DNA from: Arthrobacter sp. AQ5-06
GTDB taxonomy: Bacteria; Actinomycetota; Actinomycetes; Actinomycetales; Micrococcaceae
Assembly (NCBI RefSeq): GCF_003287955.1
Contig: NZ_QMKP01000007.1
Location: 62,001 to 126,000, forward strand
DNA: 64,000 bases
Direction: 5' to 3'
Shown: positions 53,540 through 62,230 of the stretch, in pieces
How the letters are laid out: the number at the start of each line of letters is the position of its first letter
Numbering within the stretch: the first letter of the stretch is position 1
The notes under the pieces: model-generated
Databases searched by the model: none
What the model saw: only the letters and a program-made list of their open reading frames with translations
What the model was told of the DNA's origin: nothing
Made by a program: the position numbers and the translations under genes

Positions 53540-54910
53540 CTGACGATCGCGGGTGGTGAGCCGGGCGCCGATCCAGCAGGCTGCCGCGAGGCAGGCAACC
53601 AGAACGAACGTGCTCAGTAGCTGTCCGCGGCTACTTTCCGCGCTGAAGCCGACGGCGAAGATCAGGCCCAGGAGCGCCAGACCGAGAATTGTCAGACCCG
53701 GAAACCCCCTCATCCGCAGGGCAAGTACGGCACCGGCCCGGTCCGCGCGGCGCCGGAGGATCAGCTGCGAAACGAGGGCCGTCCCCCAGACCACCAGGCA
53801 TGTTGATCCGACCAGCTGGAACAGGGCCGGCAGGATCCGGTCCGGGAACAGCAGCTCCAGAACGGTGGCGAAGAAGCCGAACATGACGGAGACGCCTACC
53901 GCCACCATGGGCACGCTGGCGCCGCTGAGCCTGGCCAGGAACCGGGGAGCCTCGCCGCGTTCGGCGAGCGAGTACACCATGCGGGACGCGCCGTAGAGGT
54001 TGGCGTTCAGTGCGGAGAGAAGTGCGACGACGGCAACCAGGGTGATCGCCGTGCCGGCGCCTGGGATCCGGGCCGCGTCGAGCACGCCGGCAAAAGGCGA
54101 GGCGAGTCCTTCGGAGGTGACCGGCAGGACGGCCGCGATGACAAAGACCGACCCGATGTAGAAGACCAGGATGCGCCACAGTACCGTGCGGATCGCCTTG
54201 CCCACACTGTGCTCCGGATCCTGCGTTTCCGCGGCGGCCACGGCCACGATCTCGGTTCCGCCGAAGGCAAAGATCACCACGAACAAAGCCGTGGCGATTC
54301 CGCCAAGCCCGGCGGGAGCAAAGTCAGTGGTGATGTTTGCGAGTCCGGGCGAAGCTACCTCGGGCAGGAGACCCAGAAGCAGGGCGGCCCCCACAGCCAG
54401 GAACGCCACAATGGCGGCAACCTTCAGGATGGCGAACCAGAATTCAAACTCGCCGAAGTTTTTGACCCCCGTCAGGTTGATGGCCGTAAACACGACCATA
54501 AAGATCAGGGCCAGGGCCCAGACGGGCATAACCGGCCAGATGGAAAACAGCAGGCCTGCGGCACCGAGAGCTTCCGCGGCGATGACCACCACCAGCTGGA
54601 GCCACCAGAGCCAGCCCACCGTGGCGCCGGCGGTTTTTCCAAGGGCGCGCTCGGCGTACACGGAGAAGGCGCCGCTGGTGGGATTCGCAGCGGCCATCTC
54701 GCCCAGCGCCCACATCACCAGGATGATGAGCGTCCCGGCGACCAGGTACGAGATCAGCACGGCGGGCCCCGCGGCTTGGAGGCCGGCCCCTGAACCCAGG
54801 AACAGGCCGGCGCCGATGGCGCTGCCCAGTCCCATCATGGTGAGCTGCCGGGGTTTCATGGTGTGGCCGAGGTGGGATGCCGGCCGCACTGCCGTGGACT
54901 TCGATGTCAT
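53531..54910 (-). CDS. Amino acid permease (APC superfamily)
   Basis: A 459-residue transporter with 12 predicted helices. The family start HTMKPRQLTMMGLGSAIGAGLFLGSG is of the AnsP/GabP amino acid-polyamine-organocation type, followed by MWALGEMAAANPTSGAFSVYAERALG. I chose the ATG at 54910 with AGAAGG upstream. The last codons and stop are supplied by repeat copy A, so the C-terminus may have been altered by insertion. A frameshifted Lrp-type gene is divergent 176 bases away and may have controlled it. Confidence 0.88.
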   Translation of the reverse strand: MTSKSTAVRPASHLGHTMKPRQLTMMGLGSAIGAGLFLGSGAGLQAAGPAVLISYLVAGTLIILVMWALGEMAAANPTSGAFSVYAERALGKTAGATVGWLWWLQLVVVIAAEALGAAGLLFSIWPVMPVWALALIFMVVFTAINLTGVKNFGEFEFWFAILKVAAIVAFLAVGAALLLGLLPEVASPGLANITTDFAPAGLGGIATALFVVIFAFGGTEIVAVAAAETQDPEHSVGKAIRTVLWRILVFYIGSVFVIAAVLPVTSEGLASPFAGVLDAARIPGAGTAITLVAVVALLSALNANLYGASRMVYSLAERGEAPRFLARLSGASVPMVAVGVSVMFGFFATVLELLFPDRILPALFQLVGSTCLVVWGTALVSQLILRRRADRAGAVLALRMRGFPGLTILGLALLGLIFAVGFSAESSRGQLLSTFVLVACLAAACWIGARLTTRDRQPK

Positions 54911-55086
54911 GCCTGTGAACCTTCTTGGGGTTGGGGTTGGTGCCCCCGCAGGGACCACTTGAATTTACCGCCTAAGTCGCTGGTCCGCGGGCACACGGTT
55001 GTGCAACGCTAGTGGCACTTTGAATCACTCGGACGACTATTGGCTAGCAACTTGCTTACCCTATGGCGGTGCGCGAAGGAGATTGT

Positions 55087-55564
55087 ATGAAAGTCGATGC
55101 CCTGGATGCCAGAATTGTCCGTTTCTTTACTGGCACTCCGCGGGGCTCGGTGCTGGAGGCCTCGAGGGTCCTGGGCGTCGCCCGCGCCACGATCCAATCG
55201 AGGCTGGACAGGATGACGGAGGCCGGCGTGATCAGTTCGTGGGTGCCCCGGCCTGCCCCCCAAGTTCGGTTTCCCGGTGGTGGCGTTCTGCTCGCTCAGC
55301 ATCAACCAGGACCTCGGCCACGACGCCGTGGCCCTGGCGCTGGCTGCGATCCCGGAACTGATCGAGGTTCACACCGTTTCCGGTAGTTCGGATCTCATGG
55401 CGAGGATCGCCGCGCGGTCCAATCCGGACCTGCAGCGTGTTCTGGATGCCATGATCGCCACCAAGACCGTGCTTCGGGCGTCGTCCGTGATTGTCCTCAA
55501 CCCCCATTTCCAGGGCAGGGCGCTGAACCTGCTCGAAGCCGCAGCCGCTATGCAGCGGGAGTAA
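55087..55564 (+). pseudogene. Frameshifted Lrp/AsnC-family regulator
   Basis: ATG 55087, behind GAAGGAGA, encodes the winged helix (DALDARIVRFF ... ASRVLGVARATIQSRLDRMTEAGVI). A run of six C at 55256-55261 carries one base too many; after it the ligand domain continues in another frame (VVAFCSLSINQDLGHDAVALAL ... GSSDLMARIAA) to TAA 55562-55564. Restoring five C gives about 158 uninterrupted residues. It is either a true pseudogene, a phase-variable homopolymer, or a sequencing error. Divergent from an amino acid permease. Confidence 0.75.
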
Positions 55565-55620
55565 GGTCTCCGGGGACCAGCCCACGGAGTCTTCGCACAG
55601 TCGCGCGGGTGGCGAAACAT

Positions 55621-55670
55621 TTTGAATCAAAGGAAAGTGGCCGTAGAATCAGTTCTAGTCAAATTGACTA
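55621..55670 (+). promoter_or_regulatory. nrtR-nad promoter with NrtR-type operator
   Basis: TTTGAA (55621-55626), 17 bases, and TAGAAT (55644-55649) form the promoter, with a start at about 55656. Exactly there begins a perfect palindrome, TAGTCAA-A-TTGACTA (55656-55670), matching the kind of site bound by NrtR repressors. It would block initiation of the nrtR-nadABC operon; the regulator is the first gene, so the circuit is autoregulatory. Confidence 0.75.
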
Positions 55671-55721
55671 TAACTAAGCGATGGCAATGAAGCGCAGAAG
55701 CAAGAGAGCCGGTGAGTGAAC

Positions 55722-56432
55722 ATGTACAACAGCTCAGCGAACGTCTCCGAACGGGCCACGGCTGCACCCTCGCTCGCTATCTCCACCGTCATCTTCGCCC
55801 TGCGGCCCAGCGAATCTTCGGGCCGGCCTACCCTCTGGCTTCCCCTGGTCCGCAGGATACGTGAGCCGTACAAGGATCGATGGGCCCTTCCCGGCGGCCC
55901 GCTGACGCATGTTGAATCCCTGCAGGATGCTGCGTCCCGGAACCTCCGGGAAACCACCGGACTGACGCCGAGTTACCTGGAACAGCTCTATGCGTTCGGC
56001 GGGCTGCACCGCTCACCCACCCAGCGCGTGGTGTCGATCGTCTACTGGGCGCTGGTCCAGCCCACCGAGGCCGCCCTGGCCGACGAATCGGAGAACGTGA
56101 AGTGGTTCCGGGCAGACAAGGTGGGGGACCTGGCCTTCGACCACAACGCCATTGTTGAGTACACGCTCCGGCGCCTGCGGAACAAGCTGGCGTACGGCTC
56201 GGTGGCCTACCACTTCCTGGGGGAGTACTTCACGCTCGCCCAGGTCCGGGAAGTCTATGAAGCCGTCCTGGACACCCGGCTGGACCCGGCCAACTTCCGC
56301 CGCCAGCTCAAATCCACGCCGGAGATTGAAGAAACCGGCGAATACCTCCAGGGCGGCAAACACCGTCCGCCACGTCTTTACCGCTTCACCGGCCGTCCCG
56401 GCCTTGACCCCGATAACAGGAGCACACCATGA
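55722..56432 (+). CDS. nrtR: NrtR-type Nudix transcriptional repressor of NAD synthesis
   Basis: A 236-residue protein with an N-terminal Nudix domain and a C-terminal winged helix (about 150-225: LGEYFTLAQVREVYEAVLD, ANFRRQLKSTPEIEETGEY). The Nudix box (residues 59-81) is degenerate: the RE pair reads RN and EE reads ET, so hydrolysis is unlikely and the domain probably senses ADP-ribose or NAD-related ligands as known for NrtR. I chose ATG 55722, with GGTGAG upstream; GTG 55716 is possible. It overlaps nadA (ATGA). Confidence 0.88.
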   Translation: MYNSSANVSERATAAPSLAISTVIFALRPSESSGRPTLWLPLVRRIREPYKDRWALPGGPLTHVESLQDAASRNLRETTGLTPSYLEQLYAFGGLHRSPTQRVVSIVYWALVQPTEAALADESENVKWFRADKVGDLAFDHNAIVEYTLRRLRNKLAYGSVAYHFLGEYFTLAQVREVYEAVLDTRLDPANFRRQLKSTPEIEETGEYLQGGKHRPPRLYRFTGRPGLDPDNRSTP

Positions 56433-57751
56433 GCAGCGTCAACACAGCCATCCAGCTGATCACGCGCGAACAAGCCGAAAGCGCGGCCCGGAGCGCGGCT
56501 GCAGGCAAATCAAGTGCCACCTGCAGCCCGGCGCTCGCCAAGGGCCCGTGGGAATACGACCTTGCCGAGGCTCTCGCAGGTGCCCCTGCCTACGGACCCG
56601 GCGCCTCAAGTGCGGACGTGGCCCCGGCCGCGACGCCGCGGCAGGGCCAGCTCCCGGAGGAATACAAGCTCGCCAGCGACGCCGAACTCGACGTGCGCAT
56701 CCGCGCGGCCAAGGAAAAGCTGGGCGACCGGGCAGTGGTCCTGGGCCACTTCTACCAGCGTGACGAAGTCATCCAGTACGCCGACTTTGTGGGCGATTCG
56801 TTCCAGCTGGCCAACGCTGCCCTCACCCGGCCGGACGCCGAGGCCATCATCTTCTGCGGCGTGCACTTCATGGCCGAGACCGCGGACATCCTTTCCACCC
56901 CGGAACAGGCCGTCATCCTGCCCAACCTCGCCGCCGGTTGCTCCATGGCGGACATGGCGGACACCGACTCCGTGGAGGAGTGCTGGGAACAGCTCGAAGA
57001 GATTTTCGGTACCGAGGCCGACGCCGAGGGGCGGGTTCCGGTCATTCCGGTCACCTACATGAACTCCTCCGCCGCATTGAAGGCCTTCTGCGGCCGCAAC
57101 GGCGGCATCGTCTGCACCTCCTCCAACGCCAAGGTGGTCCTGGAATGGGCCTTCGAACGCGGCCAGCGGGTCCTCTTCTTCCCCGACCAGCACCTGGGTC
57201 GCAACACCGCCAAAGCCATGGGTGTGCCACTGGAGCAGATGCCCATGTGGAACCCGCGCAAGGAACTGGGCGGCAACAATGAACAGTCCATCCTCGATTC
57301 CCGCGTCATCCTGTGGCACGGCTTCTGCTCGGTCCACAAGCGCTTCAATGTGGGCCAGATCGAAAAGGCCCGTGCCGAGTTCCCCGGCGTCAACGTGATC
57401 GTGCACCCCGAGTGCCCCATGGAGGTGGTGGACGCCGCTGACTCCGCCGGCTCCACCGACTTCATCAAGAAGGCGATCGCCGCGGCCACCGAACCCACCA
57501 CGTTTGCGATCGGCACCGAGATCAACATGGTCAACCGCCTCGCCGCTGAGTACCCGCAGCACACCATCTTCTGTCTGGACCCGGTGATCTGCCCCTGCTC
57601 CACGATGTACCGCATCCACCCTGGCTACCTCGCCTGGGTCCTGGAGGAACTCGTCGAAGGCCGCATCGTCAACCGCATCAGCGTGGACGCTTCCGTCCAG
57701 GACAACGCCAAGACCGCGCTTGAGCGCATGCTCGCCGCGCGTCCGCTGTAG
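56429..57751 (+). CDS. nadA: Quinolinate synthase
   Basis: A 440-residue [4Fe-4S] enzyme joining iminoaspartate and dihydroxyacetone phosphate. Cluster-type cysteines are seen in LAAGCSMADMAD, HPECPMEVVDAAD and DPVICPCSTMYRI; the active-site segment VLGHFYQRDEVIQYADFVGDS opens the fold. The first ~75 residues form an extension with no domain. It is overlapped by nrtR and is followed by nadB 39 bases later. Confidence 0.94.
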   Translation: MSSVNTAIQLITREQAESAARSAAAGKSSATCSPALAKGPWEYDLAEALAGAPAYGPGASSADVAPAATPRQGQLPEEYKLASDAELDVRIRAAKEKLGDRAVVLGHFYQRDEVIQYADFVGDSFQLANAALTRPDAEAIIFCGVHFMAETADILSTPEQAVILPNLAAGCSMADMADTDSVEECWEQLEEIFGTEADAEGRVPVIPVTYMNSSAALKAFCGRNGGIVCTSSNAKVVLEWAFERGQRVLFFPDQHLGRNTAKAMGVPLEQMPMWNPRKELGGNNEQSILDSRVILWHGFCSVHKRFNVGQIEKARAEFPGVNVIVHPECPMEVVDAADSAGSTDFIKKAIAAATEPTTFAIGTEINMVNRLAAEYPQHTIFCLDPVICPCSTMYRIHPGYLAWVLEELVEGRIVNRISVDASVQDNAKTALERMLAARPL

Positions 57752-57790
57752 TCCGCCTCCTGTAACACCGGAATTCGAAACGAGCCCTAC

Positions 57791-59617
57791 ATGAGCGCAG
57801 AGAGCACAGCCGGTGGTCCGGCACCCCGGCGGCTGATCGTCGTCGGGAGCGGCATTGCGGGACTGTACTCCGCGTTGCTTGCCGCCGATGCCGGCGCCGA
57901 AGTGTTGCTGCTGACCAAGGGCGCACTCGCGGACAGCAACACCTACTACGCCCAAGGTGGCATCTCCGCCGTCCTCGACGAGCCCGCACCCGGGGACACT
58001 GTCGCCGCGCACATCGTTGACACCCTCAAGGCCGGGGCCGGGCACTGCGACGAGGAAGCCGTCCGCGTACTCTGCACGGAGGCCCGCCTGGATATCGCCG
58101 GCTTGGAACGCTTCGGCGTTCGTTTCGACATGGACAACGACGGCGACCCCTCGCTGGGTCTCGAAGCCGCCCATTCCGCGCCGCGGATCCTGCACGCCGG
58201 CGGCGACGCAACCGGTGCCGGCGTAGCCCGGGCGCTCATCAAGACCGTCCTGGATGCGCAGGCCGCAGGCCGGATCCAGGTCATCGGGCACGCTCAGGTC
58301 ACGTCCCTGTCGCAGAGCGAAGGCCGTGTGGCCGGCGTGAATTTCCTCCACGACGGTCGGGAACTCGGCATCCACGGCGATGCTGTGCTCCTCGCCACAG
58401 GGGGAGCGGGCCAGCTGTTCGCCCAGACCACCAACCCTGCCGTGGCAACTGCCGACGGGCTGGCGCTCGCCTGGCGGGCCGGAGCCGCAGTGGCGGACCT
58501 GGAGTTCTTCCAGTTCCACCCCACCTGCATGGTGCTCCCGGCCGATGCCCTCGAGGCAGCCGGCAACGGCGCTGAACCGCTCCTGATTTCCGAAGCTGTA
58601 CGCGGTGAGGGCGCCATCCTGCTGGACGCCCGCGGCGAACGCTTTATGCCCGCCTATCACCCCGACGCAGAACTAGCCCCACGCGACGTCGTCTCCCGCA
58701 GCATCGCCCTGCACCTCGCCACCCTCGGGGATCCCAACGGGCACGTGTTCCTTGACGCCATGGTGGTCGAGGCCCGGCGGGGCGAGGGTTTCCTGGCTAA
58801 GCGGTTCCCGACCATCAGCCAACGCACCCGCGAGGCCGGCATCGACTGGACCAGCGAACTCGTCCCCGTGGCACCTGCAGCGCACTACTGGATGGGCGGG
58901 GTTCGTACCGATCTCTACGGGCGGACCTCGGTGCCTGGGTTGCTGGCCGCTGGAGAAGTTGCTTGCACCGGCGTCCAGGGCGCTAATCGGCTTGCCAGCA
59001 ACTCTTTGCTCGAAGGGCTTGTCTTCGGACGCCGGGCGGTCTCTGCTTTCTTTGAGGACGCGCCGGGTGGGATGTCGCCCGAGGCTATTCCTCCGCTCGC
59101 TGTCTCGGCCGCGGGCGGCCTCCCCTTGACGCCCGCTTCCGGAACACCCTCGGACGACATTGCCTCGCTTATGTCGGGGGATACATCAGCAGTGCCGTCA
59201 GACGACGACCGGCAGCGCCAGTTGAATGGCTGGCAGTTTGACCTGGACGCTGCGCCGGGGCCTGTTGAGACGTCGTTTTCGGATCCCGGGCCGTTTTCCC
59301 GGGTGGCACTTCGGCGGCTTATGACTGCTAACGCTGGGGTTTTGCGCAATGGCGGGTTGCTTAGGGAGGCTTCTGGCTTGCTTGGGGCTTGGGCTGCTAC
59401 TGACAATCCGGTCAACGTGCCTGACTCTTTCGATCCTCGGGAGCATGAGGATGCCAATATTTTGTTGGCCGCGCAGCTGTTGGTGCACGCCGCGCGGGAG
59501 CGGCGGGAATCCCTGGGGGCGCATTACCGCAGCGACAGCGTGCCCGCGGATGCCGCCGTCGAACATTTTGATAAGCGTTACACCATGAGCCGGAAAGCGA
59601 GCCTCGTTAATGACTAG
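57791..59617 (+). CDS. nadB: L-aspartate oxidase
   Basis: A 608-residue FAD enzyme making iminoaspartate. The FAD motif is VVGSGIAGLYSALLA near residue 20, with the succinate-dehydrogenase-like signature SNTYYAQGGISAVL and the catalytic HPTCMVL and GGVRTDLYGRTSVPGLLAAGE regions. The C-terminal ~60 residues vary. Codons from about 58985 to 59480 use more T-ending third positions than the rest of the gene. The last 8 bases overlap nadC. Confidence 0.94.
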   Translation: MSAESTAGGPAPRRLIVVGSGIAGLYSALLAADAGAEVLLLTKGALADSNTYYAQGGISAVLDEPAPGDTVAAHIVDTLKAGAGHCDEEAVRVLCTEARLDIAGLERFGVRFDMDNDGDPSLGLEAAHSAPRILHAGGDATGAGVARALIKTVLDAQAAGRIQVIGHAQVTSLSQSEGRVAGVNFLHDGRELGIHGDAVLLATGGAGQLFAQTTNPAVATADGLALAWRAGAAVADLEFFQFHPTCMVLPADALEAAGNGAEPLLISEAVRGEGAILLDARGERFMPAYHPDAELAPRDVVSRSIALHLATLGDPNGHVFLDAMVVEARRGEGFLAKRFPTISQRTREAGIDWTSELVPVAPAAHYWMGGVRTDLYGRTSVPGLLAAGEVACTGVQGANRLASNSLLEGLVFGRRAVSAFFEDAPGGMSPEAIPPLAVSAAGGLPLTPASGTPSDDIASLMSGDTSAVPSDDDRQRQLNGWQFDLDAAPGPVETSFSDPGPFSRVALRRLMTANAGVLRNGGLLREASGLLGAWAATDNPVNVPDSFDPREHEDANILLAAQLLVHAARERRESLGAHYRSDSVPADAAVEHFDKRYTMSRKASLVND

Positions 59618-60482
59618 CCTGACCCTCCCCGCAGCACCCGTCCGGGACATCCTGGAGCGGGCCTTTGCCGAGGACGCGCCCAACGGTGACATCACCTCGC
59701 AGCTGCTGATCCCCGCCGAAGCCCGCGCCACTGCGGTGCTGAACGCCCGGGTGCCCGGCGTATTCAGCGGTGGAACGGTGTTCCGCGACGCCATGAAGAT
59801 CGTGGACCCGGACACCGACGTGGAGCTGCTGCTCGCTGAGGGTGCAGCGTTCGACGCCGGCACGCACCTCGCGCGTGTTACCGGCAACGCGCGCTCGGTG
59901 CTGCTCGCCGAACGAGTTGGGCTGAACCTCGTGCAGAGGATGAGTGCCATCGCCACCAAGACCGCGGAGTTCGTCCGGCTCGTCGAAGGCACCAAGGCGC
60001 GCATCACGGACACCCGCAAGACCACGCCCGGCCTGCGTGTGCTGGAGCGCTACGCCGTGCGCTGCGGCGGGGGAGCCAACCACCGCTACAGCCTGTCCGA
60101 CGCCGTGCTTGCCAAGGACAACCACCTTGCCGTAATGACCGGGGGCGATCCGGCGAAACTGACCGAGCTTCTGGCCGCGGCCAAGGCCGAGCTGGGTCAC
60201 ACCACCCACTTCGAGGTGGAAGTGGACAATGCAGAGCAGATCGAACCCGTCCTCGCGGCCGGCGTTGACACCATCATGCTGGACAACTTTTCCCTTGAGG
60301 ACCTGCGGGCAGGTGTCCGGCAGGTGGCAGGGCGCGCCCGGGTCGAAGCCAGCGGCAACGTCAACCTTGCCACCGTCGCGGACATTGCCGCCGCGGGAGT
60401 GGACGTCATCGCGATCGGCGGACTCACCCACAGCGTCGCCGCACTGGACCTGGGCCTGGACGTCGAGCTGAGGACCAGCTGA
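59610..60482 (+). CDS. nadC: Quinolinate phosphoribosyltransferase (decarboxylating)
   Basis: A 290-residue enzyme making nicotinate mononucleotide from quinolinate and PRPP. Signatures: ILERAFAEDAPNGDITSQLL, LNLVQRMSAIATKTAEFV, DTRKTTPGLRVLERYAVRCGG and the C-terminal VEASGNVNLATVADIAAAGVDVIAIGGLTHSV. It overlaps nadB and is followed by a cysteine desulfurase seven bases later. Confidence 0.94.
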   Translation: MTSLTLPAAPVRDILERAFAEDAPNGDITSQLLIPAEARATAVLNARVPGVFSGGTVFRDAMKIVDPDTDVELLLAEGAAFDAGTHLARVTGNARSVLLAERVGLNLVQRMSAIATKTAEFVRLVEGTKARITDTRKTTPGLRVLERYAVRCGGGANHRYSLSDAVLAKDNHLAVMTGGDPAKLTELLAAAKAELGHTTHFEVEVDNAEQIEPVLAAGVDTIMLDNFSLEDLRAGVRQVAGRARVEASGNVNLATVADIAAAGVDVIAIGGLTHSVAALDLGLDVELRTS

Positions 60483-60489
60483 CGCGGCC

Positions 60490-61647
60490 ATGATCTTCCT
60501 CGACGCCGCCGCCACCACGCCCGTCCGCCGCGAAGTCCTCGAGGCCATGTGGCCCTACCTGAGCGGCGAGTTCGGCAACCCCTCCAGCCACCACACCCTG
60601 GGCGAGGCTGCGGCGTCCGCGCTCACAGGCGCCCGCGCGTCCGTGGCCAAGGTCCTCGGCTGCCGCCCGGGCGAGATCACCTTCACCTCAGGCGGCACGG
60701 AGGCTGACAACCTCGCGGTCAAGGGTATAGCCCTGGCCCGGCAGGCCACGGACCCGGCGCTCAACCGCGTGCTGATCAGCGCCGTCGAACACCCCGCGGT
60801 GGAGGAATCCGCGCGTTATCTGGAGCGGTATCACGGGTTCGCCGTGGATGTGGTTCCGGTGGACGGGACCGGCCGTGTGACGCCGCAGGCGCTCGCCGCC
60901 GTGCTCCGCCCGGACACCGCCGTGGCCAGCGTCATGTACGCCAATAATGAGGTGGGCACCATCCAGCCGGTCGCCGAACTGGCGGCCGTGGCCACTGAGC
61001 GGGGTATCCCGTTCCATACCGACGCCATCCAGGCTGCGGGCTGGCTGCCCCTGGCTGTCAAGGCGCTGGGGGTGGATGCGCTGAGCATTTCCGGCCACAA
61101 GCTCGGGGCGCCCAAGGGCTGCGGTGTGCTGTTTGTCCGCGGCCGGACCCGCGTCGAGCCCCTGGTTCACGGCGGTGGGCAAGAACGTGGGCGCCGGTCC
61201 GGGACCGAAAATGTGGCCGGCGCCGTGGCTCTGGCTACCGCGCTGACGCTCGCCCACGCCGAACGGCCGGAACAGGCCGCCCGGCTGGCAGGGCTCCGGG
61301 AACGCTTCATCGCCACCATTCTGGACACGGTGCCCGGAGCCCTGCTCACCGGGCACCGAACGGAACGGCTGCCGTCAGTAGCATCGTTCTGTTTCCCCGG
61401 CACCAGCGGCGAATCCGTGCTGTTGGAGCTGGAGCGGCAGGGTGTGGTGTGCTCGAGCGGTTCGGCGTGTGCCGCCGGCTCGGATGCGCCGTCGCCGGTG
61501 CTGACCGCTCTGGGCTATGACGCTGAAGTGGCGCAGACAGCTGTGCGGTTCAGCTTCACTTCAACGGTGACCGCCGACGAACTGGAGCAGGCGGCGGCAG
61601 CCGTGGGCACCGCCGTCGGGAGCGTCCGAACCCTCGGCCGCGGATAA
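60490..61647 (+). CDS. Cysteine desulfurase (NifS/IscS type)
   Basis: A 385-residue PLP enzyme releasing sulfur from cysteine. The PLP lysine is in SISGHKLGAPKGCGVLFV near residue 204 and the sulfur-accepting Cys in VVCSSGSACAAGSDAPSP near residue 325. Its place as the last gene of the nadABC operon suggests it provides sulfur for the NadA cluster, as in other bacteria where a nifS-like gene is linked to nad genes. Start ATG 60490. Confidence 0.93.
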   Translation: MIFLDAAATTPVRREVLEAMWPYLSGEFGNPSSHHTLGEAAASALTGARASVAKVLGCRPGEITFTSGGTEADNLAVKGIALARQATDPALNRVLISAVEHPAVEESARYLERYHGFAVDVVPVDGTGRVTPQALAAVLRPDTAVASVMYANNEVGTIQPVAELAAVATERGIPFHTDAIQAAGWLPLAVKALGVDALSISGHKLGAPKGCGVLFVRGRTRVEPLVHGGGQERGRRSGTENVAGAVALATALTLAHAERPEQAARLAGLRERFIATILDTVPGALLTGHRTERLPSVASFCFPGTSGESVLLELERQGVVCSSGSACAAGSDAPSPVLTALGYDAEVAQTAVRFSFTSTVTADELEQAAAAVGTAVGSVRTLGRG

Positions 61648-61660
61648 CTGCCCCTCCCAG

Positions 61661-61726
61661 CCCAACTAGGTAGCAGCAGATGCCGTGATGGGCTCCCATA
61701 GCGACATCTGCCGCTACTCACTTGGG
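61661..61726. repeat. Palindromic repeat element, copy B (66 bp)
   Basis: Left arm 61661-61690 and right arm 61697-61726 match at 23 of 30 positions in opposite orientation with a six-base loop (GGCTCC). Ends CCCAA and TTGGG and the core GCAGATG/CATCTGC match copy A at 53473-53539. It lies in the 88-base gap between convergent genes (desulfurase and GtrA), where it might act as a terminator. Confidence 0.8.
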
Positions 61727-61735
61727 TGAGCGGTG

Positions 61736-62227
61736 CTAGATATGGCGGGCGCGGCGGAAGATCCAGTGCCGCAGCATCGTGAACCGCACGGCGGTGGCCA
61801 CGAAGCCCGACAGCGTGGTGGTCCACAGCTCGTCGGACACGGTGGCATCCGGTTGCAGCCAATGCAGCACGCCCAGGCTGCCGCCGGTAATGACCAGCGC
61901 CACGGCGATGACGATCATGCCGTTGAGGTGGTCGCGGGCCAACCGGCGCTGCCCGGAGATCTTGAACGTCAGCCTGCGGTTCAGCGCCGTGTTCATCAAG
62001 GACGTCAGCACCAGGGCGGCCGCGTTGGCCAGCTGCGGTCCCAGCCAGGGGCGCAGCAACGCATACAGCGCCAGGGAGGTGGCGGTGCAGATAATGCCGA
62101 CGCCGGTGAAGCGGAGGAGTTGCCGCACCACCGGATATTTAAAGATTCCGCGGTAGTGCCTGGTGGCAGGCGTGCCACGGGTGGGCTGCTGCTTCAGCTG
62201 GGCACTGGGCGCAGCAGGGGATTCCAT
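61736..62227 (-). CDS. GtrA family membrane protein
   Basis: A 163-residue protein with four helices of the GtrA family: LLRFTGVGIICTATSLALYALL, NAAALVLTSLMNTALNRRLTF and a final FTMLRHWIFRRARHI. GtrA proteins flip or move polyprenyl-linked sugars, or have unknown roles in wall polysaccharide modification. It begins three bases after the stop of an FAH-like remnant, so it belongs to the DUF1684 transcript. Confidence 0.85.
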   Translation of the reverse strand: MESPAAPSAQLKQQPTRGTPATRHYRGIFKYPVVRQLLRFTGVGIICTATSLALYALLRPWLGPQLANAAALVLTSLMNTALNRRLTFKISGQRRLARDHLNGMIVIAVALVITGGSLGVLHWLQPDATVSDELWTTTLSGFVATAVRFTMLRHWIFRRARHI

Positions 62228-62230
62228 GGC

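Noticed and set aside
55565..55721. Riboswitch in the nrtR-nad leader
   Set aside because: Predicted leader is only about 65 bases and contains the operator palindrome; no known NAD or other riboswitch pattern is visible.
56606..58660. 684-codon minus-strand frame opposite nadA and nadB
   Set aside because: Spans two conserved genes on the other strand; the His/Gly/Asp/Val-rich translation is typical of an antisense shadow.
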